Origin: CAZEDL01 sp964585245 | GTDB lineage: Bacteria > Patescibacteriota > Patescibacteriia > Magasanikbacterales > GWA2-37-8 | NCBI GenBank assembly: GCA_964585245.1 | Contig: CAZPCV010000031.1 | Location: forward strand, 1-16,037 | DNA length: 16,037 nucleotides | Reading direction: 5' to 3' | In this document: positions 5,779 through 12,380 of the stretch, one piece after another | How the letters are laid out: the number at the start of each line of letters is the position of its first letter | Position numbering within the stretch: position 1 is the first letter of the stretch | Notes under the pieces: model-generated | What the model was told of the DNA's origin: nothing | Databases searched by the model: none | The model's input: only the letters and a program-made list of their open reading frames with translations | Position numbers and translations under genes: made by a program

Positions 5779-6123
5779 ATGATGGAACACATTCCTGATA
5801 TTTTAACTCCTGGCGGGATTCGCCGGCACATTGAAAAAAACCTTCGAGACCGTGCTGACACTATCGAAATAACCGATGCACAAATGGAAGCGGATTTAAA
5901 AAATAAAAAAATAGCCGAGCGATACGCGGAATCCGACCAAGAACGCAAGGCTTTTATAGAGAAAGCTGAAAAATTTAGTTACGGAGCCAGTGTGGCGATT
6001 GACGAATTTGGAAATGTGCCACCTGATGTGCCCAAACAAACAGCGGACAGAATTAGAAAAATATACTCGGATACTTTACCAGACATGACTGACCAAGTAG
6101 TAGAAGATACGGACACCCCCTAA
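5779..6123 (+). CDS. hypothetical protein, 114 aa
   Basis: The frame opens with two adjacent ATG codons (5779 and 5782), so the start is uncertain by one residue; there is no SD. The product is soluble, acidic and highly charged. It is probably helical over residues about 15-70 (GIRRHIEKNLRDRADTIEI, then KNKKIAERYAESDQERKAF), with a less ordered Pro/Asp-rich C-terminus. There is no signal peptide or membrane segment. Base composition is AT-rich, like the hypothetical genes at 1-666 and 8387-8935 and unlike the GC-rich secreted-protein genes beside it. It has its own promoter and terminator (6206-6248), so it is a single-gene unit. Family not recognised. Confidence 0.7.
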   Translation: MMEHIPDILTPGGIRRHIEKNLRDRADTIEITDAQMEADLKNKKIAERYAESDQERKAFIEKAEKFSYGASVAIDEFGNVPPDVPKQTADRIRKIYSDTLPDMTDQVVEDTDTP

Positions 6124-6205
6124 GCATGGTTTTTTCCTCCCGCTAAGACAAAAAATGTAAAATTAAATCGACAAAAATTTTTAGGCTAAAATAAGGGCAA
6201 ATAAC

Positions 6206-6248
6206 AAAAAGAGTCGCCGTTAAAAACTTGACTCTTTTTTATTTTTTT
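6206..6248 (+). terminator. terminator between the 114-aa gene and the transporter leader
   Basis: AAAAAGAGTC (6206-6215) pairs with GACTCTTTTT (6230-6239), then T and ATTTTTTT. It lies about 80 bp after the stop at 6123. Confidence 0.8.
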
Positions 6249-6255
6249 GCTAGTT

Positions 6256-6284
6256 TTGACTGTTTACTCCATTACTGATATGGA
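6256..6284 (+). promoter_or_regulatory. candidate promoter of the peptide transporter
   Basis: TTGACT (6256-6261) and TATGGA (6279-6284) are 17 bp apart. A second TTGACA at 6305-6310 has TAAACC about 16 bp downstream. Either would give a leader of about 170-210 nt. Confidence 0.4.
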
Positions 6285-6341
6285 TTAAACAAAGGAGAAC
6301 GTTCATTGACAAGTGAATACTTACTAATAAACCTTCCACTA

Positions 6342-6501
6342 TTTAAGAGGCCGGAGAATAGTTTTTAATTATTTTGAAGATTGTTTTCCCGGTCTCTTAA
6401 ACAACAATTTACAAAAGGAGAAAAAAAGAAAAGGATGAAACAGGAAAAAGGAAGCTAAACTGAAGACGAAAAACTGATGTAAAACATGGTGGAGGTTTGC
6501 C
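6342..6501 (+). promoter_or_regulatory. long structured leader of the peptide transporter
   Basis: TTTAAGAGGCCGG (6342-6354) pairs with CCGGTCTCTTAAA (6389-6401) in a 13-bp stem with one G-U pair and a 34-nt AU-rich loop. A purine-rich run follows, with a possible seven-codon open frame (6435-6458, MKQEKGS), then GTGGAGG just before the ATG at 6502. The stem has no T-run after it, so it is not a terminator. It may control mRNA stability or translation; no known riboswitch class was recognised. Confidence 0.5.
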
Positions 6502-8178
6502 ATGACGAACAACGAAACGGAATCCATGAACGAGGCAAAGCAACTGCCATTCCTCGCGGCCATTGCCAGCCTTAGTTACGTTTTCTGGGTGGTCTGCGGC
6601 ATGGAAATGTGGGAGCGGTTGGCGTACTACGGCGTAAAAACCGTCGCTACGCTCTACGCCAAGGACCCTGTCTCCAAGGGCGGTCTCGGTATCACGATGA
6701 CCACCTTCGGAACGCTGCTGGCCGTGTGGGCATTAGTGCAGTCCGCAGTGCCTGTGTTCACGGGCGGTCTCAGCGACCGCTACGGGTACAAGCTGACCAT
6801 CGGGGCATCGACGGTCATCAAAATCCTGGGATACCTCACCATGGCAGCGTTCCCTACCTACCCCGGCTTCTTCGCTGGGGCTATGCTGTTGGCGGTTGGA
6901 ACCGGCATCTTCAAGCCGGGTATCCAAGGCACTCTGGTAAAGTCGACCCTCCCTAGCGCCTCGTCGATGGCCTGGGGAATCTTCTACCAGGTGGTGAATA
7001 TCGGCGGGTTCTTGGGACCCTTGGTGGCCGGCTACATGCGTAAGCTAGAATGGCGCTTTGTGTTCCTCGCATGCGCCGCCATCATCAGCCTGAACTTCTT
7101 CATGCTCCTCCTCTACAACGAGCCTGGCAAGGAGGAACGGCTGGCGCGCACGGAAAAGGAGAAAGGCACTCCGCGTGAAAGCCTGTGGCACCAGTCCGTC
7201 ACGGAGCTGAAGAAACCTCACGTATGGGCTTACCTTATTATCTGCAGCGGATTCTGGTTTATGTTCAACTCACTCTTCGACGTGCTTCCGGCACATATCG
7301 AGGAGTGGGTGGACACTCGCGACATCGTCCGCACCCTCTTCGGCGACCACGGTGCTACCAACCCGGTGATTCGCTTCTTCGTTGTGATGAACAAAACCGG
7401 GACAGAAATCCAGCCCGAGGGGATGCTCAACCTCAACTCAGGCATCATCATGACAACCTGTTTCCTGGCTGCTTGGGTCAGCGGCCTCATGAGGGCGACC
7501 ACCGCCATGGTGGTCGGCATCATCTTCGCCTCGGCTGCACTCTTCTTGTCGGGCTACTCCACGCTCGGCTGGGTGTCGCTGGGCGGCATCGCCATCTTCT
7601 CGACGGGAGAGATGATGTCCAGCCCCAAGTCGTCCGAGCTCATCGCCCAATTCGCCCCAAGCGATAAAAAGGCAATGTATCTCGGTTTCAGTCAGATTCC
7701 ACACGCCATTGGCTGGTTCGCAGAGGGTAAACTAGGGCCCTGGCTCTACGACCACCTCGCCAGCAAGGAGCGCTTTGCTCGCGAGATGCTCCTTGAGCAC
7801 GGCTGGACAGTGACGACCATCAAAGACGGCGAAGCGTTTGACGCGCTCGTCAAATTGCTGAGACAGCCGGCCCACGACGTGACCCACCTCCTCTACCTGC
7901 GCCACGCCCACAGCATCGGTTGGGTGTGGTACATCATGGGCGGGGTTGGCCTACTTTCCGCCATCGGTGTATGGCTTTACGGGCGCTGGTTGACGAGGAT
8001 GCGGGCAGAGACTCACGTTCTCAGCCCGCAGAATGTCCAGCAGATGCTGGACGAGGCCAAAATTGACACCTTGGCCTCGTCCGTGCCCAGCCGCACCCAA
8101 CTCAAACGCATCAAGCGCGCCCGCCGCGCTATCGCCCTCAAAAAGGGCGGCAAGCGCCGCTGGCGCAAGGTGCGTTAA
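6502..8178 (+). CDS. POT/PTR2-family proton-coupled peptide transporter (MFS)
   Basis: The 558-residue inner-membrane protein has about 12 or more hydrophobic helices. POT-family marks are the E35-M-W-E38-R39 motif followed by YYG in helix 1 (ExxER, proton coupling), the MFS loop GGLSDRYGYK (about 88-97), the GTGIFKPGIQGTLVKS block (about 133-148) and FYQVVNIGGFLGPLVAG. POT proteins import di- and tripeptides with protons. A soluble insertion (about 415-460) and a long basic C-terminal tail (KRIKRARRAIALKKGGKRRW) are unusual. The ATG at 6502 has a GGAGG SD; its first twelve bases equal those of the 80-aa secreted protein gene. Third positions are strongly GC-rich, unlike neighbouring uvrA and the 114-aa gene, so transfer or strong expression is likely. 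A long leader precedes it. Exact substrate cannot be told; amino-acid or peptide import fits a scavenging lifestyle. Confidence 0.85.
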   Translation: MTNNETESMNEAKQLPFLAAIASLSYVFWVVCGMEMWERLAYYGVKTVATLYAKDPVSKGGLGITMTTFGTLLAVWALVQSAVPVFTGGLSDRYGYKLTIGASTVIKILGYLTMAAFPTYPGFFAGAMLLAVGTGIFKPGIQGTLVKSTLPSASSMAWGIFYQVVNIGGFLGPLVAGYMRKLEWRFVFLACAAIISLNFFMLLLYNEPGKEERLARTEKEKGTPRESLWHQSVTELKKPHVWAYLIICSGFWFMFNSLFDVLPAHIEEWVDTRDIVRTLFGDHGATNPVIRFFVVMNKTGTEIQPEGMLNLNSGIIMTTCFLAAWVSGLMRATTAMVVGIIFASAALFLSGYSTLGWVSLGGIAIFSTGEMMSSPKSSELIAQFAPSDKKAMYLGFSQIPHAIGWFAEGKLGPWLYDHLASKERFAREMLLEHGWTVTTIKDGEAFDALVKLLRQPAHDVTHLLYLRHAHSIGWVWYIMGGVGLLSAIGVWLYGRWLTRMRAETHVLSPQNVQQMLDEAKIDTLASSVPSRTQLKRIKRARRAIALKKGGKRRWRKVR

Positions 8179-8209
8179 AAAACCCCGCCCCGTGCCGGAT
8201 CCGCACGGG
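8177..8209 (-). terminator. terminator-like hairpin facing the transporter 3' end
   Basis: CCCGTGC (8189-8195) and GCACGGG (8203-8209) form a perfect 7-bp stem. Only the minus strand has a T-run after it (TTTTTT at 8177-8182). No clear minus-strand gene lies upstream, so it may just stop antisense transcription, or be a 3'-end stem that protects the transporter mRNA. Confidence 0.45.
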
Positions 8210-8236
8210 AAATTGGAAGGAACCAACGAGAGCTGA

Positions 8237-8350
8237 GTGACCCCACACAACTCGTTGACCGACTGGGCCGCGTACGCGGCCTTCACGGTAAGTAAGTCTT
8301 TACTTGTCGCCTTCCTCTTCATTTCAATCTGGAGTGAAGAGGAAGTATAA
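8237..8350 (+). CDS. possible small membrane peptide, 37 aa
   Basis: A GTG start at 8237 opens a 38-codon frame ending in TAA (8348-8350). The product begins MTPHNSLTDWAAYAAF, then has a hydrophobic segment of about 14 residues (SKSLLVAFLFISIW) and an acidic end (SEEEV), which reads as a single-span membrane peptide. It lies 58 bp after the transporter and would share its transcript. Composition resembles the 30-aa and 37-aa genes upstream in the window. Against it: the SD is weak (GAGAG), and the frame contains a perfect 16-bp palindrome (8266-8281) and an 11-bp inverted repeat (8311-8321 with 8335-8345), so the stretch may be structured RNA instead. Confidence 0.4.
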   Translation: MTPHNSLTDWAAYAAFTVSKSLLVAFLFISIWSEEEV

Positions 8351-8351
8351 T
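8323..8351 (+). promoter_or_regulatory. promoter of the 182-aa hypothetical gene
   Basis: A perfect TATAAT (8346-8351) overlaps the stop of the possible 37-aa gene; TTCAAT (8323-8328) lies 17 bp upstream as a poor -35. The expected leader is about 28 nt. Confidence 0.45.
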
Positions 8352-8386
8352 CATCTAAAAATAATTATTGCGATTTATTTTAAAAT

Positions 8387-8935
8387 ATGTCATTTGGAAA
8401 AGAAGGCGCGCCCCGCTCTAGTGATGCAGAACAAGATATTGAATCTAAAAAAGAACGACGTCGTCTCGAACAGCGTGATTTTTTAACCACGCAACTACGT
8501 CGACTTCTGAAAAAAGATCCTCCAGAAGTACTAACGAGAGCAAAAATACGCCGGCTCAACCCCCAACTTTTGGCCGCTATCGAATATAGTTTTGGCAACG
8601 GTACTTTCACCGATTGGGATGAAGTTATTGCCAGCCTTAACAGGCCTGATGTGCGCTGGGAATTACAGATACCCAGAACTCCCCTCATGGCGGAATTCCC
8701 CCCGCTGCCCGACGACATGCGAAAACCGAGAATTTTAAAAGCACTCAGCGAATTACTGCTTTCAAAAAATCCACCCATCTTTAATCCCACCTGGATACTA
8801 CACAACAACAAAGCTATTCATACCGAGGCACAACAGTGTATTAATTCCAGATTATTTCCTGACTGGAAGACACTGATTGATAATCTAGATATACCACCTA
8901 AATTAAAAAACGCCTGGAAAGCTAAACTCCGCTAA
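8387..8935 (+). CDS. hypothetical protein with two copies of a helical repeat, 182 aa
   Basis: The ATG at 8387 lacks an SD. The protein is soluble with no signal peptide. A basic charged N-terminus (KKERRRLEQRDF) is followed by two related segments of about 50 residues. Copy 1, at about 38-87, reads LLKKDPPEVL...LNPQLLAAIEYSF...FTDWDEVIASLN. Copy 2, at about 122-171, reads LLLSKNPPIF...HTEAQQCINSRLFPDWKTLIDNL. Both share LL-x-x-(D/N)PP, a central helix and F-x-DW-x-x-(V/L)I-x-x-L. The spacing resembles the short helical repeats ending in FG-x-W that occur in many unrecognised bacterial proteins and near some homing nucleases, but no catalytic motif is present. A nucleic-acid or protein-binding role is a guess. 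A terminator follows at 8957. Confidence 0.7.
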   Translation: MSFGKEGAPRSSDAEQDIESKKERRRLEQRDFLTTQLRRLLKKDPPEVLTRAKIRRLNPQLLAAIEYSFGNGTFTDWDEVIASLNRPDVRWELQIPRTPLMAEFPPLPDDMRKPRILKALSELLLSKNPPIFNPTWILHNNKAIHTEAQQCINSRLFPDWKTLIDNLDIPPKLKNAWKAKLR

Positions 8936-8956
8936 CTGTCTAAAATATAATGAACT

Positions 8957-8984
8957 ACCGCCGGCTCACGCCGGTGGTTTCGTT
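8957..8984 (+). terminator. terminator of the 182-aa gene
   Basis: ACCGCCGGC (8957-8965) pairs with GCCGGTGGT (8970-8978, one G-U pair), loop TCAC, followed by TTCGTTT. A short CTGGC/GCCAG hairpin follows, before repeat copy B. Confidence 0.65.
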
Positions 8985-9031
8985 TAGCTGGCTACGCCAG
9001 CGACACTATCGTTACTACTCGTTCCGAACAT

Positions 9032-9203
9032 ATGCGTAGTGATGCCATCTGGCCACGGCGAGGAGGAACGGTGCCTTGCGGCACGGGTTCAGTATGACTA
9101 TGCCGATCTGAACCCGAGTGACGACGAGCCGATGGCAGTGGCGGAATGGAGCATCCGTTCGGTGGTTTTTTTGGTTACTTTTTTGTCCACACAAAAAAGT
9201 GAC
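9032..9203 (+). repeat. dispersed stem-loop repeat, copy B
   Basis: In order: TGCGTAG, CACGGCGAG, a GGGTTCAG/CTGAACCC stem (9085-9092 with 9108-9115), the 18-nt core AGTGACGACGAGCCGATG (9117-9134), GAGCATC, CGGTGGTTTTT, and a final hairpin GTTACTTTTTTG / CAAAAAAGTGAC (9174-9203). All blocks match copy A (2132-2308) in order but on the opposite strand. Open frames across it are by-products of the repeat. The remainder up to 9298 holds a CACCGCC/GGCGGTG hairpin (about 9254-9270). Confidence 0.75.
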
Positions 9204-9290
9204 ACACCATCAGTGGTCGGTACGTACCGTGAGCTACGCTTGTAAACGCACTCACCGCCTGACGGCGGTGGTTTATCTGGTTAATCAAGA

Positions 9291-9320
9291 ACATCCTTTT
9301 AAGGATGTTTTGTTTTTTTC
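9291..9320 (+). terminator. terminator overlapping the uvrB stop codon
   Basis: ACATCC/GGATGT stem with a TTTTAA loop, then TTTTG and TTTTTTT on the plus strand. Those T's are the lysine codons that end UvrB (KKKTKHP), so the terminator for plus-strand transcripts is built into the uvrB 3' end. On the minus strand no T-run follows. Confidence 0.55.
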
Positions 9321-11458
9321 TTGGTAATTTTCTCTTTTCCTCCCTCACTCTTCAATCGCGCCGTTAATTCCCGTATTTCATCGCGCAATATCGCCGCCAT
9401 TTCAAATTCAAGTCCTTTCGCCGCTTCTTTCATTTGCCGCTCTTTATCTTTAATAATTACCTCAAGCGGCCGATCATCCCCCAGTGTATCGAGCCGGGCC
9501 ACCTCTGAGGCCCGTCGTCGCTGTTCCTTGCTCCTTGTTCCTTGCTCCTTGTCACTAATCCCCAATTCTTCGAGTAAATTACGAATATTTTTTTGAATCG
9601 TTTTGGGAGTAATCCCGTGCTCTTCGTTAAAAGCCAACTGAATCTTGCGACGGCGATCGGTTTCCGCGAGCGCCCGCTCCATTGAGCCGGTCATCGTATC
9701 GGCATAGAGCACCACCTGCCCATTCACATTACGCGCGGCGCGGCCGATCGTTTGAATCAAACTGGTTTCACTCCGCAAGAATCCTTCTTTATCCGCATCC
9801 AAAATAGCAACGAGCGAGACCTCTGGAATATCTAAGCCTTCGCGCAGCAAGTTAACACCCACAATCACATCTACCTTGCCCTGGCGCAGCTGCATTATCA
9901 CTTTGATACGTTCTAAGGTATCGACATCGCTATGTAAATAATGCACCTGAATTTTTTGCTCTTTCAAATAATCGGTCAAATCTTCGGCCATGCGTTTAGT
10001 AAGCGTCGTTACCAATACTCGCTCCCCACTTGCGATCCGCTCCCGAATCCGAATCAACAAATCTTCTACCTGCGAGATATTATTTTGACCGTCTTTATTC
10101 GGTGTAATCGGGCGAATGACTACCGTCGGGTCAATGAGGCCGGTAGGGCGAACCACTTGCTCTACGACCTGCTCGCTTTCTTTCATTTCATATTCACTGG
10201 GAGTAGCCGAAACATACACCACTTGATCAATTCGTTGCTCAAACTCTTCATAGCGGAGCGGGCGATTGTCGCGCGCACTCGGCAACCGAAATCCATGTTC
10301 GACCAAGACATCCTTGCGCGCCCGATCGCCATTATACATTCCACGAATCTGCGGCAACGTCACATGCGACTCATCAATGATCGTTAAGAAGGAACCAGGA
10401 GCATGGAGCAAGGAACTATTGTTCGATTGTTTAACGGTCTGGCTTGTTCCCTGTTCTTTGCTCCTTGCTCCATGTTTGAAGTAATCAAGAAGCGTAAACG
10501 GTGGCTCGCCCTCGGCCCGGCCTTCAAATTGGCGCGAATAATTTTCGATACCATTGCAATAACCGATTTCTTTGATCATTTCCAAATCATACCGCACCCG
10601 GCGTTTCAGACGTTCATACTCTAATACTTTTCCTTGCCGCTCAAACACTGCCAACTGTTCATTTAGCTCCGCTTCAATCCGTGTGAATGCCGCCTGGCGA
10701 GCCACCTCGCCAACCACATAATGCTTGGCCGGAAATAACCACATATCAGAGAGCCCCGACTGTACCTTGCGTGTCACCGGGTCGATACGCTCGATGCGAA
10801 TAATTCGATCGCTGATTTCCAGACGATAAATCATTTCTTCATTGACCGGCATAATTTCTAATACTTGTCCGCGCAAACGAAAACTGCCGCGTTTCAAATC
10901 CGCGGTCGCACGCTCGAATTGCATCGAAATGAGCTGTTCGGTAATCGCCCGTCGATCCAGCGCCTGCCCGGTACTCAGCCGCAAAACAATCTTTTCGTAC
11001 TCAGATGGTGAACCCAACCCATAAATCGCCGATACCGACGCCACGATAATCACATCCCGCCGAGACAACAGGGCCTGTGTACACGCATGACGCAATCGAT
11101 CGATCTCTTCGTTTACCTGGGCTTCTTTTTCAATATAGGTATCGCTATGCGCAATATACGCTTCGGGCTGATAGTAATCGTAGTAACTAACAAAATATTC
11201 CACCGCATTATCGGGAAAAAATTCGCGAAATTCATTGCAGAGCTGTGCAGCCAATGTTTTGTTATGCGCAATCACGAGGGTGGGCATTTGCACCTGCTGA
11301 ATCACATTCGCCATCGTGAACGTTTTGCCTGATCCTGTCACACCTAACAGCGTCTGTTTACGCAACTGTTTCGTTAAACCAGCGGTCAATTGCTCGATCG
11401 CTTTGGGCTGGTCACCCGATGGCTGATAGTCTGATTTTATTTTGAACTGCATACACAT
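9299..11458 (-). CDS. uvrB: excinuclease ABC subunit B
   Basis: UvrB is the helicase-fold damage-verification subunit of nucleotide excision repair; it receives DNA from UvrA and recruits UvrC. Of 719 residues: PSGDQPKAI near the start, Walker A GVTGSGKT (39-46), beta-hairpin YFVSYYDYYQPEAYI (about 88-102), Walker B DESH, GMYNGDRARKD, YVSATPSEYEM, LLREGLDIPEVSL, QTIGRAARN, and a C-terminal UVR motif (KDKERQMKEAAKGLEFEMAA). Starts at 11458 (MCMQF) or 11452 (MQF) are both possible; neither has an SD. Two extra segments are unusual. About 28 residues at 329-356 sit between LLDYF and the IIDESH motif where relatives have only a few. A KEQGTRSKEQ stretch lies at about 636-646, before the UVR motif. 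It is downstream of the VanX-like gene on the same strand, with a weak promoter between. Confidence 0.97.
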   Translation of the reverse strand: MCMQFKIKSDYQPSGDQPKAIEQLTAGLTKQLRKQTLLGVTGSGKTFTMANVIQQVQMPTLVIAHNKTLAAQLCNEFREFFPDNAVEYFVSYYDYYQPEAYIAHSDTYIEKEAQVNEEIDRLRHACTQALLSRRDVIIVASVSAIYGLGSPSEYEKIVLRLSTGQALDRRAITEQLISMQFERATADLKRGSFRLRGQVLEIMPVNEEMIYRLEISDRIIRIERIDPVTRKVQSGLSDMWLFPAKHYVVGEVARQAAFTRIEAELNEQLAVFERQGKVLEYERLKRRVRYDLEMIKEIGYCNGIENYSRQFEGRAEGEPPFTLLDYFKHGARSKEQGTSQTVKQSNNSSLLHAPGSFLTIIDESHVTLPQIRGMYNGDRARKDVLVEHGFRLPSARDNRPLRYEEFEQRIDQVVYVSATPSEYEMKESEQVVEQVVRPTGLIDPTVVIRPITPNKDGQNNISQVEDLLIRIRERIASGERVLVTTLTKRMAEDLTDYLKEQKIQVHYLHSDVDTLERIKVIMQLRQGKVDVIVGVNLLREGLDIPEVSLVAILDADKEGFLRSETSLIQTIGRAARNVNGQVVLYADTMTGSMERALAETDRRRKIQLAFNEEHGITPKTIQKNIRNLLEELGISDKEQGTRSKEQRRRASEVARLDTLGDDRPLEVIIKDKERQMKEAAKGLEFEMAAILRDEIRELTARLKSEGGKEKITKKKTKHP
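9521..9552 (-). repeat. KEQGT-coding repeat near the uvrB 3' end
   Basis: On the minus strand, tandem AAGGAGC/AAGGAAC units encode KEQGTRSKEQ in the linker before the UVR motif. The unit is shared with the repeats in uvrA and in the middle of uvrB. Confidence 0.65.
10391..10474 (-). mobile_element. MITE-like in-frame insertion inside uvrB
   Basis: Perfect 13-bp inverted repeats, CATGGAGCAAGGA (10402-10414) and TCCTTGCTCCATG (10462-10474), enclose 47 bp; related GGAACCAGGAGC flanks one side. The segment adds about 28 residues (from H329, including KEQGT) exactly where UvrB relatives pass from LLDYF to the DESH motif. It keeps the frame and has no stop on the minus strand. No transposase is nearby. 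Confidence 0.6.
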
Positions 11459-11488
11459 AGAAACACTAGAACATTAAACCATGAAAAA

Positions 11489-11517
11489 ATTAAATTAACC
11501 ACTAAGTATGACCACAA
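11489..11517 (-). promoter_or_regulatory. weak candidate promoter of uvrB
   Basis: TTGTGG (11512-11517) and TTTAAT (11489-11494) are 17 bp apart on the minus strand, in the 97-bp space before uvrB. The expected leader is about 20-25 nt with no SD. Confidence 0.35.
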
Positions 11518-11555
11518 TTTTCATGTTCAGTGTTTTAATACTTAATACACTCATT

Positions 11556-12350
11556 TCACGAAATAATCGAAGCACTTAACGCGCCTCTGTAACTATCATA
11601 CAACGCTTGCGACCTCCCCGTACGCATCGCCCATTCCTGATCACCATAAGAATAGTGCCACCATTCGCTGGGACAATCTACAAACCCAGCTTCACTCATT
11701 ACACCATATAGCAACAATCTGTTTTGCCTCATCTCCCCAACTACAGACGGATTAAACATTTGTGCGGTATCTTCCAGCGTATCGACTTCGGAACCCATTA
11801 GCATCTCTTCGTTATTTTCCAGATTAACTATTGTCAAATCGACCGTTCCACCAGTAGAATGTGGCGGACAACAGTTGGGGTCGGCAATCATTTGTGTCAC
11901 TTTATGATATAACTCTTCTCCAGTTAAACCTTTTTCCTGAAAAGTTTGATAAATTTCATCAAAATATTTTTTTTGTAATGCTATCGGACGGAACGTATCT
12001 GTAATTTTAAAAGTCAGCTGTGAATCAATACTGCTTAATTTTTTTTCAGCCAAAAATAAACGTTCGGCAGCCGTGGTTCGTAAATAGTGATATTCTAAGC
12101 TTTGCGCGCCATGATGAGACCTGCCAAAAATAATTTTTGATTTTCTCGCCCACAAATACTCTGGCAAGTAAACCATGCTTTCGCCGCACTCTTTTATAGG
12201 GTAAGAAGCCCTCAATTTCTCTCCGATAAACGCGGCTGCTTTTTCATTTTCTGACAAAGCAAAAAAATCTTCCAAATCTGTAATTACTCTAGGCGGTGAC
12301 GACGTGACATTAAATAGCTGCCCGTATTTTTCAATAAATCTATGCTTCAT
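11556..12350 (-). CDS. VanX-like D-Ala-D-Ala dipeptidase (peptidase family M15D)
   Basis: The enzyme family is a zinc metallopeptidase that splits D-alanyl-D-alanine, recycling it or changing the peptidoglycan precursor pool. In this 264-residue protein, R121 in DTFRP matches the substrate-clamping Arg. H164 and D171 in PPHSTGGTVD match the SxHxxGxAxD zinc motif. E229 and H232 in SEWWHYSYGD give the catalytic base and third zinc ligand. The RQNRLLLYGVMSEAGF block is typical. There is no signal peptide, so it should act in the cytoplasm. The N-terminal 90 residues are less conserved. It starts 30 bp after the rodA stop on the same strand with no SD, so it is probably co-transcribed with rodA. 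No vanHA, regulator or ligase is present, so a glycopeptide-resistance role is not supported; wall turnover is likelier. Confidence 0.88.
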   Translation of the reverse strand: MKHRFIEKYGQLFNVTSSPPRVITDLEDFFALSENEKAAAFIGEKLRASYPIKECGESMVYLPEYLWARKSKIIFGRSHHGAQSLEYHYLRTTAAERLFLAEKKLSSIDSQLTFKITDTFRPIALQKKYFDEIYQTFQEKGLTGEELYHKVTQMIADPNCCPPHSTGGTVDLTIVNLENNEEMLMGSEVDTLEDTAQMFNPSVVGEMRQNRLLLYGVMSEAGFVDCPSEWWHYSYGDQEWAMRTGRSQALYDSYRGALSASIIS

Positions 12351-12380
12351 AAAAGTACTTAAATTCTCAGGCTAGCCTAC

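Noticed and set aside
7951..8322. 123-codon minus-strand frame
   Set aside because: Mostly antisense to the transporter; low-complexity Ala/Gly/Leu product, no SD, and it runs through a terminator-like hairpin.
9039..9327. Two overlapping plus-strand frames of 68-69 codons (with DDEPMAVAEW and HKKVTHH)
   Set aside because: They are translations of dispersed repeat copy B, including its terminal hairpin; no SD and no matching frame in copy A.
9521..9552. CRISPR-like array made by the GGAACAAGGAGC units
   Set aside because: The units are adjacent without spacers and lie in frame within uvrB.
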